Origin: Kribbella pratensis
GTDB lineage: Bacteria; Actinomycetota; Actinomycetes; Propionibacteriales; Kribbellaceae
Direction of reading: 5' to 3'
Length of the DNA: 64,000 nt
NCBI RefSeq assembly: GCF_004365355.1
Contig: NZ_SODP01000002.1
Span: forward strand, 1,483,838-1,547,837
Below the pieces are notes generated by a model. The model worked only from the letters and a program-made list of their open reading frames with translations. It searched no databases and was not told the DNA's origin. Both the position numbers and the translations under genes were made by a program. How positions within the stretch are numbered: the first letter of the stretch is position 1; each line of letters begins with the position of its first letter. Shown in pieces: positions 42,469-50,541 of this stretch.

Positions 42469-42512
42469 ACCAGATTGCGACCAGATCGCGACCACACCAG
42501 AACCAGGCTCAA
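42469..42512. repeat. Four 11-bp phased direct repeats upstream of the response regulator
   Basis: ACCA recurs at 42469, 42480, 42491 and 42502, exactly 11 bp apart. The first two units differ by one base (ACCAGATTGCG, ACCAGATCGCG); the last two are more degenerate. The period equals one helical turn, placing each copy on the same DNA face. The array is 120 bp upstream of the response-regulator start and just past the last tad gene. Confidence 0.55.
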
Positions 42513-42532
42513 GTTTGCCGGATGGGCTGGCG

Positions 42533-43180
42533 TCAGAGCGGACCGGCCCTGGCAGTCGCGCTGAGGGTTGGATGGCCGAGCGGAAGATCTAGCTTGAGCG
42601 ATACCTCCACGGTTACGGCATCGGTGGTCGTGTTGCAGTTGGTCAGGTGGACCTTGTTGAGGATCGCGATGCGGGCGGCGGTTTCGCACGGCGTTGCGGG
42701 TGCGGTGGTGGTCGAGGGTTGATCGGCGATTGACGGGCGCGTGTCGCGAAGTCGCTGCGTGGTCAGGGAAGTGGCGGGGTGCGCGGAGGACGTGCTCGGT
42801 GCAAAGTCCGGGGTGCGTACGGCGGCTGTCGTCGGTGTGAGCGCCGTTGTGAGTTCCGCGCCCGTGGACGGAATTAGCTTGGCGGCCAGTGCGGAGGTCG
42901 CTGTCGGTGTGGAAGTCGCGGTCGGTCCCGTGATGGCGGTCGGTCCGGTGATGGCGGTCGTTCCGGTGGTCGCAGTCGGTGCGGTGGCGTTTGTGGGTTG
43001 GTTGGCTGCTGTGGCGAGGGATTGGGCGGCGCTTAGAGCGACTAGGTCTGCGGCGGCGGCGAGTTCGTGGCGGGCGATGGAAATGGTGGACCAGAGAGTT
43101 GCTGCGGCTAGGGCTGTTGTGAGGAGTAAGGCGGCCAGGAGGGTGTGGATTGTGGCGCTGCCTCGTTCCGGGTGGGTCAT
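42533..43180 (-). CDS. Rv3654c-like TadE-family pilus protein
   Basis: 215 residues. A very short leader ending MTHPERG precedes a hydrophobic helix (SATIHTLLAALLLTTALAAA), the hallmark of class III-type prepilin-like proteins. The rest is periplasmic, including four in-frame 18-bp repeats (residues about 65-88; units like ITGPTA). The start overlaps the tadE stop by 4 bp. It is the last gene of the tad operon before the response regulator. It is probably a minor pilin-like component. Confidence 0.78.
   Translation of the reverse strand: MTHPERGSATIHTLLAALLLTTALAAATLWSTISIARHELAAAADLVALSAAQSLATAANQPTNATAPTATTGTTAITGPTAITGPTATSTPTATSALAAKLIPSTGAELTTALTPTTAAVRTPDFAPSTSSAHPATSLTTQRLRDTRPSIADQPSTTTAPATPCETAARIAILNKVHLTNCNTTTDAVTVEVSLKLDLPLGHPTLSATARAGPL
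42918..42989. repeat. 18-bp tandem repeat (4 units) inside the TadE-like gene
   Basis: Units start at 42918, 42936, 42954 and 42972; the first two differ at one base and begin GCGGTCGGTCC. They encode hexapeptides such as ITGPTA. The unit length keeps the frame. Confidence 0.85.
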
Positions 43181-43767
43181 GGGGCCGTCTCTGGTTCGGC
43201 TTGGAGGGTGGCGGTTGCTGTTAGGTGGGTGGGTGTTAGGAGGGTGAGGAGTGGAGGGGTGTGGGTTGAGGTTGCTGTGACGGTTACGTGGATGTCCGAG
43301 GACTCGCGGGTGATGGTGATCGTGCCGGTGGGGATGGTGCGGTGGCCGAGGGCCTTTGCTTGATCGGGTGGTTCGCCGCGGGCTACTGCGCGGGCTACGT
43401 CTCGGGCCGCGTCGATGCATCGGATGTTGAGCACGACTAGGCCGATGGACCAGATGCCTAGTAGGAGCAGGGAAAACAGGACGGGGAGAGCGATAGCCAG
43501 CTCGGCCGTCACCGCGCCTCGGTCGGTACGGTGGCACTCGTCGGTGCGGTGAGAGCCGGTGGTGGGGTGGGAGCCGGTGGTGGGCCGCGAGCGACTGGTG
43601 CGCTGCGAGCCGGCGGTGGGGTGAAGGCCGGTAGTGGGCCGTGCGCCGGCGGTGGGGCGAGAGCCCGCAGTGTGGCGGGAGAACGCAGTGTCGTTGGAGA
43701 GGGCAGTGGGGCGGGAGACCGTGGGTCGGATTGTGGGGTTGGGGTGATGGGCGGGCAGGTGGGGCAT
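43177..43767 (-). CDS. TadE-like pilus protein with a hexapeptide-repeat N-terminal extension
   Basis: 196 residues. The prepilin-like motif DRGAVTAELAIALPVLFSLL lies at residue ~83 rather than near the start. Before it are about twelve hexapeptides of the type (R/H)PT(A/T)GS, residues 13-84. The long version is supported by GGGAG 5 nt before the ATG at 43767. After the helix comes a ~90-residue extracytoplasmic domain. TadE proteins are pseudopilins needed for Flp/Tad pilus assembly; they normally have a short leader, so the extension is unusual. Confidence 0.8.
   Translation of the reverse strand: MPHLPAHHPNPTIRPTVSRPTALSNDTAFSRHTAGSRPTAGARPTTGLHPTAGSQRTSRSRPTTGSHPTTGSHRTDECHRTDRGAVTAELAIALPVLFSLLLLGIWSIGLVVLNIRCIDAARDVARAVARGEPPDQAKALGHRTIPTGTITITRESSDIHVTVTATSTHTPPLLTLLTPTHLTATATLQAEPETAP
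43516..43731. repeat. 18-bp tandem repeat (about 12 units) in tadE
   Basis: On the plus strand the clearest units read GAGCCGGTGGTGGGGTGG and close variants in an uninterrupted 18-bp period. They encode the hexapeptide series up to the pilin processing site. Divergence between units is moderate, so the array is not very recent. Confidence 0.8.
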
Positions 43768-43837
43768 TGGGGCTCCCTTGGGGTGGCGACCGGTCGGGGA
43801 GGGGTGGGCCGACCGGTCGCCTGACTGTGGGGGTGGG

Positions 43838-44341
43838 TTAGAGGTGGACGCCGTCTACGCCGGCGATTTTCAGGGCGTAATTGATGAGGGCTTTGAGGGC
43901 GTTCTGCATCAGGGGGGATTTGAGGAGGGCTACCAAGATGCCGCCTAGGCCGCAGGCGGCGACGATCGTGACGGCGTACTCGGCGGTTGCGGCGCCGCGT
44001 TCTGTGCGGGTGCGGATGTGCCGGAAGGTGCGCGAGCGGACGCGACGGAGGGTGTGGGCGCGGCGGTGCTCGGAGGTGTGCGGCAGGTGCTCGGGGGTGT
44101 GCGGCAGGTGCTCGAGGGCTTGGGACAAGAGGTGCCCAGGGGTGTGAGTCGGAAGCTGCTCTGAGACGGACGAGTCGAAGGGCGCGGGGATGTGAGTCGG
44201 AAGCTGGTTTGAGACGGAGGAATCGAAGGGCTCGGGGGTGTGGGAGTGAGTGGCTTTGAGATCGCTGGGGATGAGGGCGTCGAGTGGGCCGGGCTGGGTG
44301 GGGTGGAAGTGGTTGCTGAGGGCTACTACCTGGGTGGACAT
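43838..44341 (-). CDS. DUF4244 Flp-pilin-like protein with a 115-residue leader
   Basis: 167 residues. The C-terminal 50 form the DUF4244 pilin core: ERGAATAEYAVTIVAACGLG, then a hydrophobic helix and a short tail. Processing after G116 would give a ~51-residue mature subunit. The unusual part is the 115-residue N-terminus with two 16-residue repeats (PFDSSVSNQLPTHIP-like, 44138-44233) and two 7-residue repeats (EHLPHTP, 44072-44113). AGGAGG lies 6 nt before the ATG at 44341 and no good internal start exists, so the long leader appears real. It is probably the major pilin of the locus. Confidence 0.75.
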   Translation of the reverse strand: MSTQVVALSNHFHPTQPGPLDALIPSDLKATHSHTPEPFDSSVSNQLPTHIPAPFDSSVSEQLPTHTPGHLLSQALEHLPHTPEHLPHTSEHRRAHTLRRVRSRTFRHIRTRTERGAATAEYAVTIVAACGLGGILVALLKSPLMQNALKALINYALKIAGVDGVHL

Positions 44342-44432
44342 GTGTTGCCTCCTGAGGATTTGTGATTCGTTGAGAACATGCCGTTGTTGGGTGGGGTTTT
44401 TGGTGGGGACTTTGGGGTTGTGGATTGTGGGG

Positions 44433-45227
44433 TTAGGGGTTTAGGACGTACGGGATCAGGGAGCCGGCGATGGTGGGGACTATGGAGAGGAGGACGAAGG
44501 CTGGGAGGAAGCAGAGGCCTAGTGGGAGGGCTGCTCGGGATTCGGTGGCTCTTGCTTGTTGGTCGGCGGCGTGGTGGTGGGAGCGGCGGGTTTCGTCGGC
44601 TAGGTGTTCCAGGGTCTTGGAGAGCGGGGCGCCGGAGCGGAGGGAGCGGGTGATGGCTCGGGCCATGGGCGCGCAGGTGGGTTCGGCGCGTAGGTGAGCC
44701 CAGGCGGTGGCTGGGTCTGCGCCGAGGGCTAGGTGGTGGGCGATCTTCGTGAAGAGGTCGGCTAGGGAGCCGGGGAGGGCCTCGGCTACGAGGGTCAGCG
44801 CGTGTTGAGGTGGGCGGCCGGCTCGGAGGCAGGCGGTCAGTAGGTCGATGGCTAGGGGGAGGTCTCGGGCTAGCTGGGCGTTGCGTTGTTTGGTGGTGGC
44901 TGGTTCTAGGCGGGAGAGGGCTCGCGGGACGGCGTACAGGGCTATGGCGGCCGGGATCGCGCCCCGGGGGAGGCCGATGAGGAGTAGGGCGCCTAGGGCT
45001 GTGGTGGCTGCGGCTAGTCGGTGGTGGGGTGGGGTTCGCGGGTTGGTGCGGGGTTGGGGTCGGGTTAGGCGGCGGAGGTTGGGGCGCGGTGGGAGGGCGA
45101 GATAGATGCCCAGGGCAACTGCTGTTGCGGCGGCGAAGGCTTCAGACATGGGAACTCGTACAGGGGCTTCGGGTTGGGAGAGGCGGGTGATCCGGTGGAG
45201 GCCTGCGGCGGCGACGGCTTCAGGCAT
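44433..45227 (-). CDS. tadC: Type II secretion F-domain protein, TadC-like
   Basis: 264 residues from ATG 45227, which overlaps the tadB stop. The T2SSF core is ARDLPLAIDLLTACLRAGRP to the TM segments ALPLGLCFLPAFVLLSIVP. The first 26 residues are a translation of a duplicated tadB-end sequence, so ATG 45149 (MSEAFAAATAVALG) is an alternative start; both are preceded by the same bases. It is an inner-membrane platform protein of the Tad pilus, acting with TadB. DUF4244, tadE and the TadE-like gene follow on the same strand. Confidence 0.85.
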   Translation of the reverse strand: MPEAVAAAGLHRITRLSQPEAPVRVPMSEAFAAATAVALGIYLALPPRPNLRRLTRPQPRTNPRTPPHHRLAAATTALGALLLIGLPRGAIPAAIALYAVPRALSRLEPATTKQRNAQLARDLPLAIDLLTACLRAGRPPQHALTLVAEALPGSLADLFTKIAHHLALGADPATAWAHLRAEPTCAPMARAITRSLRSGAPLSKTLEHLADETRRSHHHAADQQARATESRAALPLGLCFLPAFVLLSIVPTIAGSLIPYVLNP

Positions 45228-45283
45228 GGGGAACTCGTATGGGGGTTGCGGGTTGGGAGAGGCGGGTGGTCCAGTGGAGGCCT
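45127..45283. repeat. 78/79-bp tandem duplication at the tadB/tadC junction
   Basis: Copy A (45127-45204) and copy B (45205-45283) both begin GCGGCGGCGA and end GTGGAGGCCT. Copy B has one extra base near its ATG. Copy B holds the tadB stop and the first tadC ATG; copy A holds the second in-frame ATG of tadC. Confidence 0.85.
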
Positions 45284-46278
45284 GTGGTGGTGAGGGCCAG
45301 GCCTGCTGCTAGGCAGAGCCAGCCGGGTGGGGTAGTGGTGAGGAAGGTGAAAGGGTGGGCGCCTAGCGCGTAGCCGAGGGCTATGCCGAAGGCGGGGAGG
45401 ATGGCGAGGATTCGGGCGGTCGAGCGGGCGCCGGAGAGGCTCGCTTCGGTTTGGCGGTGGATGGCTTCGTCGGCTCGGAGGGAGTTGGCTAAGCGTTCGG
45501 TGAGGGCGGCGAAGGCGGCGCCGGATTCCTCGGTGACTCGCCAGGCGGCGGCTAGAGCTCGGAGGCTGTTGGCGCCTGGTTTGTTTGATGCTCGGATCAG
45601 GGCGGTGGGGACGTCGGCGCCGAGTTTGGCTGCGGCGTGGGCTACTTCTAGGTCTGGGCTGATGGAGGCTGCGCCTTCGAGGGCAGCGATGGGTGGGCGG
45701 CCGGCCGAGAGGTCGGCGGCTAGTACGTCGAGGGCTTCGATGATGTTGGCGCGGCGGGCGGCGGTGGATTTCTGCTGCTGGTGTTGGGCTCGTTGGTTGG
45801 CGATCAGGACTAGTACTGCGGCGATCGCCAGGGTTGAGACGAGGGCTTGAGAGCCGAGGATCGCGGTGGCCAAGGCGGTTGGCGGGGCTAGGAGAGCCGC
45901 CCGGGTTAGTCGGGTTCGCAGCGGGCTGCGGGTCGGGTACGGGCTGCGGGTTGGCTGCGGGCCGGGTGGCAGCGGGCCGCGGGTCGGCTGTGAGCCGTGG
46001 GTTGGCAGCTGGCTGCGGGTCGGCTGCGAGCTGCGGGTTGGCTGCGGGCCGGGTGGCAGCGGGCCACGGGTCGGCTGCGGGCCGCGGCTCGGCTGTGGAC
46101 CGCGGGTTGGCGGCCGGCTGCGGGTTGGCAGGGGACCGGAGGTTGGCTGTGAGTTGGGGGTTGGGTGTGGGGGCGTGAGGTTTGGTTGGGTTTGCAGGCG
46201 GTGGAGGGGGGCCGGGGGTGGGAGCGTGAGCGTGCAGGTTAGGAGGGTCAGGATGGCGGCTAGGAAGGCTGGGGTCAT
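45220..46278 (-). CDS. tadB: Type II secretion F-domain protein, TadB-like, with a Pro-rich repeat insert
   Basis: 352 residues. A first helix (PAFLAAILTLLTCTLTL) is followed by a ~75-residue low-complexity linker of TRGPQP-type hexapeptides (45915-46150). Then come two helices (ALATAILGSQALVSTLAIAA) and the T2SSF domain (LDVLAADLSAGRPPIAALEG through RILAILPAFGIALGYALGAH). Such a long linker is not usual for TadB. The start overlaps the tadA stop by 4 bp and the end overlaps tadC, so the operon is translationally coupled. Confidence 0.85.
   Translation of the reverse strand: MTPAFLAAILTLLTCTLTLPPPAPLHRLQTQPNLTPPHPTPNSQPTSGPLPTRSRPPTRGPQPSRGPQPTRGPLPPGPQPTRSSQPTRSQLPTHGSQPTRGPLPPGPQPTRSPYPTRSPLRTRLTRAALLAPPTALATAILGSQALVSTLAIAAVLVLIANQRAQHQQQKSTAARRANIIEALDVLAADLSAGRPPIAALEGAASISPDLEVAHAAAKLGADVPTALIRASNKPGANSLRALAAAWRVTEESGAAFAALTERLANSLRADEAIHRQTEASLSGARSTARILAILPAFGIALGYALGAHPFTFLTTTPPGWLCLAAGLALTTTGLHWTTRLSQPATPIRVPHA
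45915..46150. repeat. 18-bp-unit repeat array in tadB
   Basis: An array of about 12 units with GGCTGCGGGTCGGCT-like strings on the plus strand. Most units are 18 bp (TRGPQP-type hexapeptides); two are 15 bp. A larger block containing TRGPLPPGPQPTR occurs twice, showing block duplication. Confidence 0.8.
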
Positions 46279-47489
46279 GCTGCATCGACCGCAGTTGCGG
46301 GGAGGTTGGTGAAGAGGTGGGCGGGTGGGTGGAGGGTGAGGGTGTTGTCGGGGTGGAAGGTGACGGCGGGGTGGGTGGTTGGGGCGCCGCTGGGGTGAGG
46401 GGTGAAGGTGTGGATCTCGGCGATTCGGCGGCGGCCGGTTGCGGTTCGGGTCAGGTGGATCACGGCGTGGAGAGCTGAGGCGATCTGGCTGTGGATGGCT
46501 TCCCGGGTGATCCCGGCCAGGGCACCTAGCGCTTCTAGGCGAGCGGGTACGTCGGCGGCCGAGTTGGCGTGGATGGTGCCGCAGCCGCCTTCGTGGCCGG
46601 TGTTCAACGCGATCAGGAGGTCCACGACTTCCGGTCCGCGGACCTCGCCCACAACCAAACGATCCGGGCGCATGCGGAGGGCTTGGCGGACCAGATCTCG
46701 GACGGAGATTTCGCCGGTACCTTCCACGTTGGGCGGCCGCGCTTCCAGGCGGACCACATGGGGATGGTTGGGGCGTAGTTCACTGGCGTCCTCCACCAGG
46801 ACCAGGCGTTCGGACGGGTCGGCCAGGGAGAGCAGCGAGTTGAGGAGGGTGGTCTTTCCGGTGCCTGTGCCGCCGCTGATCAGGAACGCCAGGCGGGAGT
46901 CCAGTAGGTCGCGCAGGATTGCGACGCCGGCTTGCGGGAGTGCGCCGGCAGCTACGAGGTCGTCGAGGGTGAAGACCTTGCGAGACGGGACGCGGAGCGA
47001 CAGGCAGGTGCCTGGTGCGGCTATCGGTGCGAGTACGGCGTGGAAGCGGGTGCCGTCAGCCAGGCGGACATCGACGTACGGCGTGGAGTCGTCGAGGCGA
47101 CGGCCGGCTGCGGCGGCGAGTCTGGTGGCCAGGCGGCGGATCGCGGGTTCGTCACCGGTGCGGATGGCTACGAACTCGAGGCCGTGGCCGCGGTCGATGT
47201 AGACCTCGTCGGGGCCGTTCACCAGGATGTCGGTGACGCCCGGCTCGGCCAGGAGGCTGTCGAGTGGGCCTGCACCCAGGGCTTCGCGGCGGAGGGCGGT
47301 GACGACGGCGAGGACCATGGCGTCGCCGCAGATGGTGCCGTCAGCACGGAGGGCCGCCGCTACGTGGACGGGAGTCGGCTCGGCGCCGGTGACCGCCAGC
47401 GTGCCGCGAACGCGGTCGAGCAGGTCGGCGGGGACGACTGTGGTGGTCACAGAATCACCAACTCTGATAGGTAGGACAGGGGCGGTCAT
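46275..47489 (-). CDS. tadA: Tad/Flp pilus secretion ATPase, TadA/CpaF-like
   Basis: 404 residues. Walker A is GGTGTGKTTLL, the Asp box LVLVEDASEL, Walker B LVVGEVRGPEVVD and the His box GHEGGCGTIHAN. This hexameric ATPase powers pilus assembly in the cytosol against the TadB/TadC platform. The N-terminal domain (residues 1-190) includes GVTDILVNGPDEVYID, conserved in CpaF proteins. It overlaps ssd upstream and tadB downstream by 4 bp each. Confidence 0.92.
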   Translation of the reverse strand: MTAPVLPIRVGDSVTTTVVPADLLDRVRGTLAVTGAEPTPVHVAAALRADGTICGDAMVLAVVTALRREALGAGPLDSLLAEPGVTDILVNGPDEVYIDRGHGLEFVAIRTGDEPAIRRLATRLAAAAGRRLDDSTPYVDVRLADGTRFHAVLAPIAAPGTCLSLRVPSRKVFTLDDLVAAGALPQAGVAILRDLLDSRLAFLISGGTGTGKTTLLNSLLSLADPSERLVLVEDASELRPNHPHVVRLEARPPNVEGTGEISVRDLVRQALRMRPDRLVVGEVRGPEVVDLLIALNTGHEGGCGTIHANSAADVPARLEALGALAGITREAIHSQIASALHAVIHLTRTATGRRRIAEIHTFTPHPSGAPTTHPAVTFHPDNTLTLHPPAHLFTNLPATAVDAA

Positions 47490-48559
47490 GCCGCTGCCGG
47501 GTTGGCCAGGTCGAAAAGGTTCAGGAGGGTCGTGGCGGCTCGGGTCAGGGGGCTTCGGGGACCGGGGGTGAAGTGGCCTTGGTCCATGGCGGTCGGGAGG
47601 GTGCGATCGAGGCCGAGTTTTGTTGCTAAGGGCAATGAGAGATGGGTGGACACGTCAGCGGGCGACAGGGCGGGACGAGTGCTGCGGGCCACTACGCGGA
47701 GGTCACCGGCGACGGAGCGAAGCGGGCCGGAGAGGCGTTTGGCAGCCGCGACGGAGCGGACGTCGCAGGGGACGACGAGGAGAGTCGCGTTCGCGCGGAT
47801 GAAGCCTTCCTCGACGGTCGGGTCAGCGCGGCGAGGGAGGTCCAGTACGACGAGGTCGTTGCTGCGTTGGGCGGCGCCGATGACCGAGCTCATCGTGTCC
47901 GGCGGCAGCACGGTGACATCGGACTGATCCCAGGACAGGACGGCGAGGCCGTCGACGGACGGCAGCGCAGAGCGAAGGGCCGCTGCGCTGACACGACCCG
48001 ATGCATTCAGAAGCTTGGGCCAACGGTCGCCGGGATCGCGTTCGATGCCTAGGGCAAGCTCTATGCCCCCGCCGAGTGGATCGCCGTCGATGAGCATCGT
48101 CCGGAATCCGCGCCGATTGCCAAGGACCGCGACCGCAGCGGCGAGCGTGGTGGCTCCCGCTCCCCCGCAGCCGCCGACGAAGGCGAGAGTGACAGCCTTG
48201 CGATTCACCCCGTCCAGGGCGTCGGCCAGTTTGCCGGCGAGCAAGGACTCGTCGTCGGGTAGACGACAGACGACATCAGCGCCGACGTCGAAGGCACAGC
48301 GATAGAGCTCGTCGCCGTCGCGCGCCGAGCCGACCACGACGACTCCTGGTCGATGGGCGGGCTGGAGGCGGGCCAGCGGCTCGGCCAGGTCGCGGCCGAT
48401 CACAACCAGCGAGCAGGTCTGCCAGTTGCGCCGGAGGCCGTGCAGGTCCGGCTCGACAAGGGGTGTGACAGCAGCGGCCGCAGCCAGTCGCAGGAGATCG
48501 TCGAGCAGGGCTTCGTTGGTAGTTGCCATGAGCACCGAGGTGGATGGTGAGTTGTCCAT
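47486..48559 (-). CDS. Septum-site-determining-like/CpaE-type P-loop ATPase (Ssd)
   Basis: 357 residues. An N-terminal receiver-like domain without an obvious phosphorylation site is followed by a MinD/ParA-type ATPase with a deviant Walker A, GGCGGAGATTLA, and IDGDPLGGGIELALG. In actinobacteria this protein heads the tad operon and is called Ssd; by analogy with CpaE it may place the pilus machine. No clear Shine-Dalgarno precedes the ATG at 48559. It is divergent from chitinase 1 across 205 bp. Confidence 0.85.
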   Translation of the reverse strand: MDNSPSTSVLMATTNEALLDDLLRLAAAAAVTPLVEPDLHGLRRNWQTCSLVVIGRDLAEPLARLQPAHRPGVVVVGSARDGDELYRCAFDVGADVVCRLPDDESLLAGKLADALDGVNRKAVTLAFVGGCGGAGATTLAAAVAVLGNRRGFRTMLIDGDPLGGGIELALGIERDPGDRWPKLLNASGRVSAAALRSALPSVDGLAVLSWDQSDVTVLPPDTMSSVIGAAQRSNDLVVLDLPRRADPTVEEGFIRANATLLVVPCDVRSVAAAKRLSGPLRSVAGDLRVVARSTRPALSPADVSTHLSLPLATKLGLDRTLPTAMDQGHFTPGPRSPLTRAATTLLNLFDLANPAAA

Positions 48560-48764
48560 GCCAAGAAGATGCCGTCGTCAGGCCTGCTCCGAGCACCCGA
48601 GCGGAATCCCTGTGGACAAAGCGTTGTCGGGTTTCCGTCAGCAGCGGGAACCCGCCACGGCGAGCCGGCGACCAACCCGCCGGGAACAGTTACGGTTCCT
48701 TTCGAAGCGTCTTTAACTAAATTTCACCGGACCGCTTCCGTCCCATCGCTCCGGAGGATCTCTG

Positions 48765-50513
48765 ATGAGTCGATTACGCATGCTTGCCGCCACCTCAGCC
48801 GTCGCGGCCACGGCCCTGCTCACCGCCGCCGGCGTCTCGCTCGCCGGCCAGGACGCCACCACCGCCAACGCTGCGACCACGGCGCAGGCGTCCAGCGGCG
48901 GCGTCAAAACGGCGTACTTCACCCAGTGGGGTATCTACGCCAACGCCTTCTACCCGAAGAACCTGATCACCACCGGCGCGGCCGGCAAGCTGAACTTCCT
49001 GAACTACGCGTTCGCCAACATCGATCCCACGAATCACACCTGCTTCATGGCCAACAAGGCCGCTTCGCAGGACGAGAACAACCCGAGCGCCGGCGACGGA
49101 GCGGGCGATGCGTTCGCGGACTACGGCAAGTCGTACGGCGCGGACATCAGCGTCGACGGAGTCGGTGACGTGTGGAACCAGCCGATCCAGGGGAACTTCA
49201 ACCAGCTCAAGAAGCTCAAGGCGAAGTACCCGAACCTGAAGATCCTGATCTCGATCGGCGGCTGGACCTATTCGAAGTACTTCTCCGACGCCGCCTCCAC
49301 CGACGCCAAGCGCAAAGCGTTCGTGAGCTCCTGCGTGAACATGTTCCTCAAGGGCGACCTGCCGGTCATCGACGGGTTCGGCGGCGCTGGTTCGGCCGCA
49401 GGCATCTTCGACGGCGTCGACATCGACTGGGAGTACCCCGGCTCGCCGAACGGGCACGTCGGCAACCACTACAGCGCTGCGGACAAGCAGAACTTCACGT
49501 CGTTGCTGGCCGAGTTCCGCAGCCAGCTCGATGCGTACGGCAGCCAGACCGGCAAGCGGTACTACCTGACCGCTGCCACTCCGGCCGGCCAGGACAAGAT
49601 CGCCACGATCGAGACCAACAAGATCGGGCAGTACCTCGACTACAACAACGTGATGACGTACGACATGCACGGTGGCTGGGAAGCCACCGGGCCGACGAAC
49701 TTCCAGGACCCGCTCTACACAGCGCCGAACGACCCGAGCAACCCGATCCCACCGGGTCAGGGCAAGTACTCCGTCGACGCTGCGGTGAAGGCGTGGACGA
49801 CCGGCGACTCGGCGTACGGCATCCCCGGTGGGTTCCCGGCGAACAAGCTGAGCATCGGATACCCCTTCTATTACAGGGGATGGAAGGGTGTGCCGGCCGC
49901 GGCCAACGGCAAGTACCAGACCGCAACCGGACCGGCCGATGGACACGCCCTGAGCGGCAACGTGCCAGGTGTCTCGTTCTACAAGGAGCTGACCGGCTTC
50001 GTCGACAACCCGTCATCGACGTACTTCGACGACGCGACGAAGTCCTCCTGGTTCTACAGCAACGGCACGTTCTGGTCCGGTGACAACGCCCAGTCGATCA
50101 AGGCCAAGGCCGACTACCAGCACTGCAACGGTCTGGCCGGAGCGATGATGTACTCCCTCGAGGCACTCGACCCGGGCGTGACTCTCTTCAACAACGTGGT
50201 CGACTCGGTCAACGCCGACACCGCCGGCTGCAGCGGCCCTCCGACGACGCCGCCCACCACGCCTCCCACGACTCCCCCGACCACTCCGCCGACCACTCCG
50301 CCCACGACACCTCCCACGACTCCCCCGACCACGCCTCCCACCACGCCGCCGACGACGCCGCCCACCTCGGCCACCCCGTGGGCGCCGAACACGACGTACG
50401 CAACCGGTGCGCTGGTGACCTACAACGGCGTCACCTACAAGTGCATCCAGGGCCACACTTCCCTGACCGGCTGGGAGCCACCGAACGTCCCCGCACTCTG
50501 GGGCCGGGTCTGA
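48765..50513 (+). CDS. Secreted GH18 chitinase with a C-terminal chitin-binding domain
   Basis: 582 residues. The signal peptide ends near the ANAATTAQA region. The GH18 barrel carries DGVDIDWEYPG, with the catalytic Glu intact, and SIGGWTYSKYFSDAAS. A PTTPPTT linker (about 45 residues; nucleotide repeats 50237-50371) leads to a CBM5/12 module (ATPWAPNTTYATGALVTYNG to GWEPPNVPALWGRV) with the aromatic residues that bind chitin. ATG at 48765 has GGAGG 7 nt upstream. It belongs to the bacterial family A chitinases and degrades chitin outside the cell. Confidence 0.93.
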   Translation: MSRLRMLAATSAVAATALLTAAGVSLAGQDATTANAATTAQASSGGVKTAYFTQWGIYANAFYPKNLITTGAAGKLNFLNYAFANIDPTNHTCFMANKAASQDENNPSAGDGAGDAFADYGKSYGADISVDGVGDVWNQPIQGNFNQLKKLKAKYPNLKILISIGGWTYSKYFSDAASTDAKRKAFVSSCVNMFLKGDLPVIDGFGGAGSAAGIFDGVDIDWEYPGSPNGHVGNHYSAADKQNFTSLLAEFRSQLDAYGSQTGKRYYLTAATPAGQDKIATIETNKIGQYLDYNNVMTYDMHGGWEATGPTNFQDPLYTAPNDPSNPIPPGQGKYSVDAAVKAWTTGDSAYGIPGGFPANKLSIGYPFYYRGWKGVPAAANGKYQTATGPADGHALSGNVPGVSFYKELTGFVDNPSSTYFDDATKSSWFYSNGTFWSGDNAQSIKAKADYQHCNGLAGAMMYSLEALDPGVTLFNNVVDSVNADTAGCSGPPTTPPTTPPTTPPTTPPTTPPTTPPTTPPTTPPTTPPTTPPTSATPWAPNTTYATGALVTYNGVTYKCIQGHTSLTGWEPPNVPALWGRV

Positions 50514-50541
50514 TCACGTACCGCCCACTGATCGGAGCATC

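Noticed and set aside
45065..46285. 406-codon alternative minus-strand frame over tadB
   Set aside because: It overlaps tadB in another frame and arises from the 18-bp repeats. Only the tadB frame shows T2SSF motifs and operon overlaps.
50237..50371. Repeat DNA in chitinase 1
   Set aside because: It encodes a normal PTTPPTT linker between the GH18 and chitin-binding domains, common in secreted actinobacterial enzymes.
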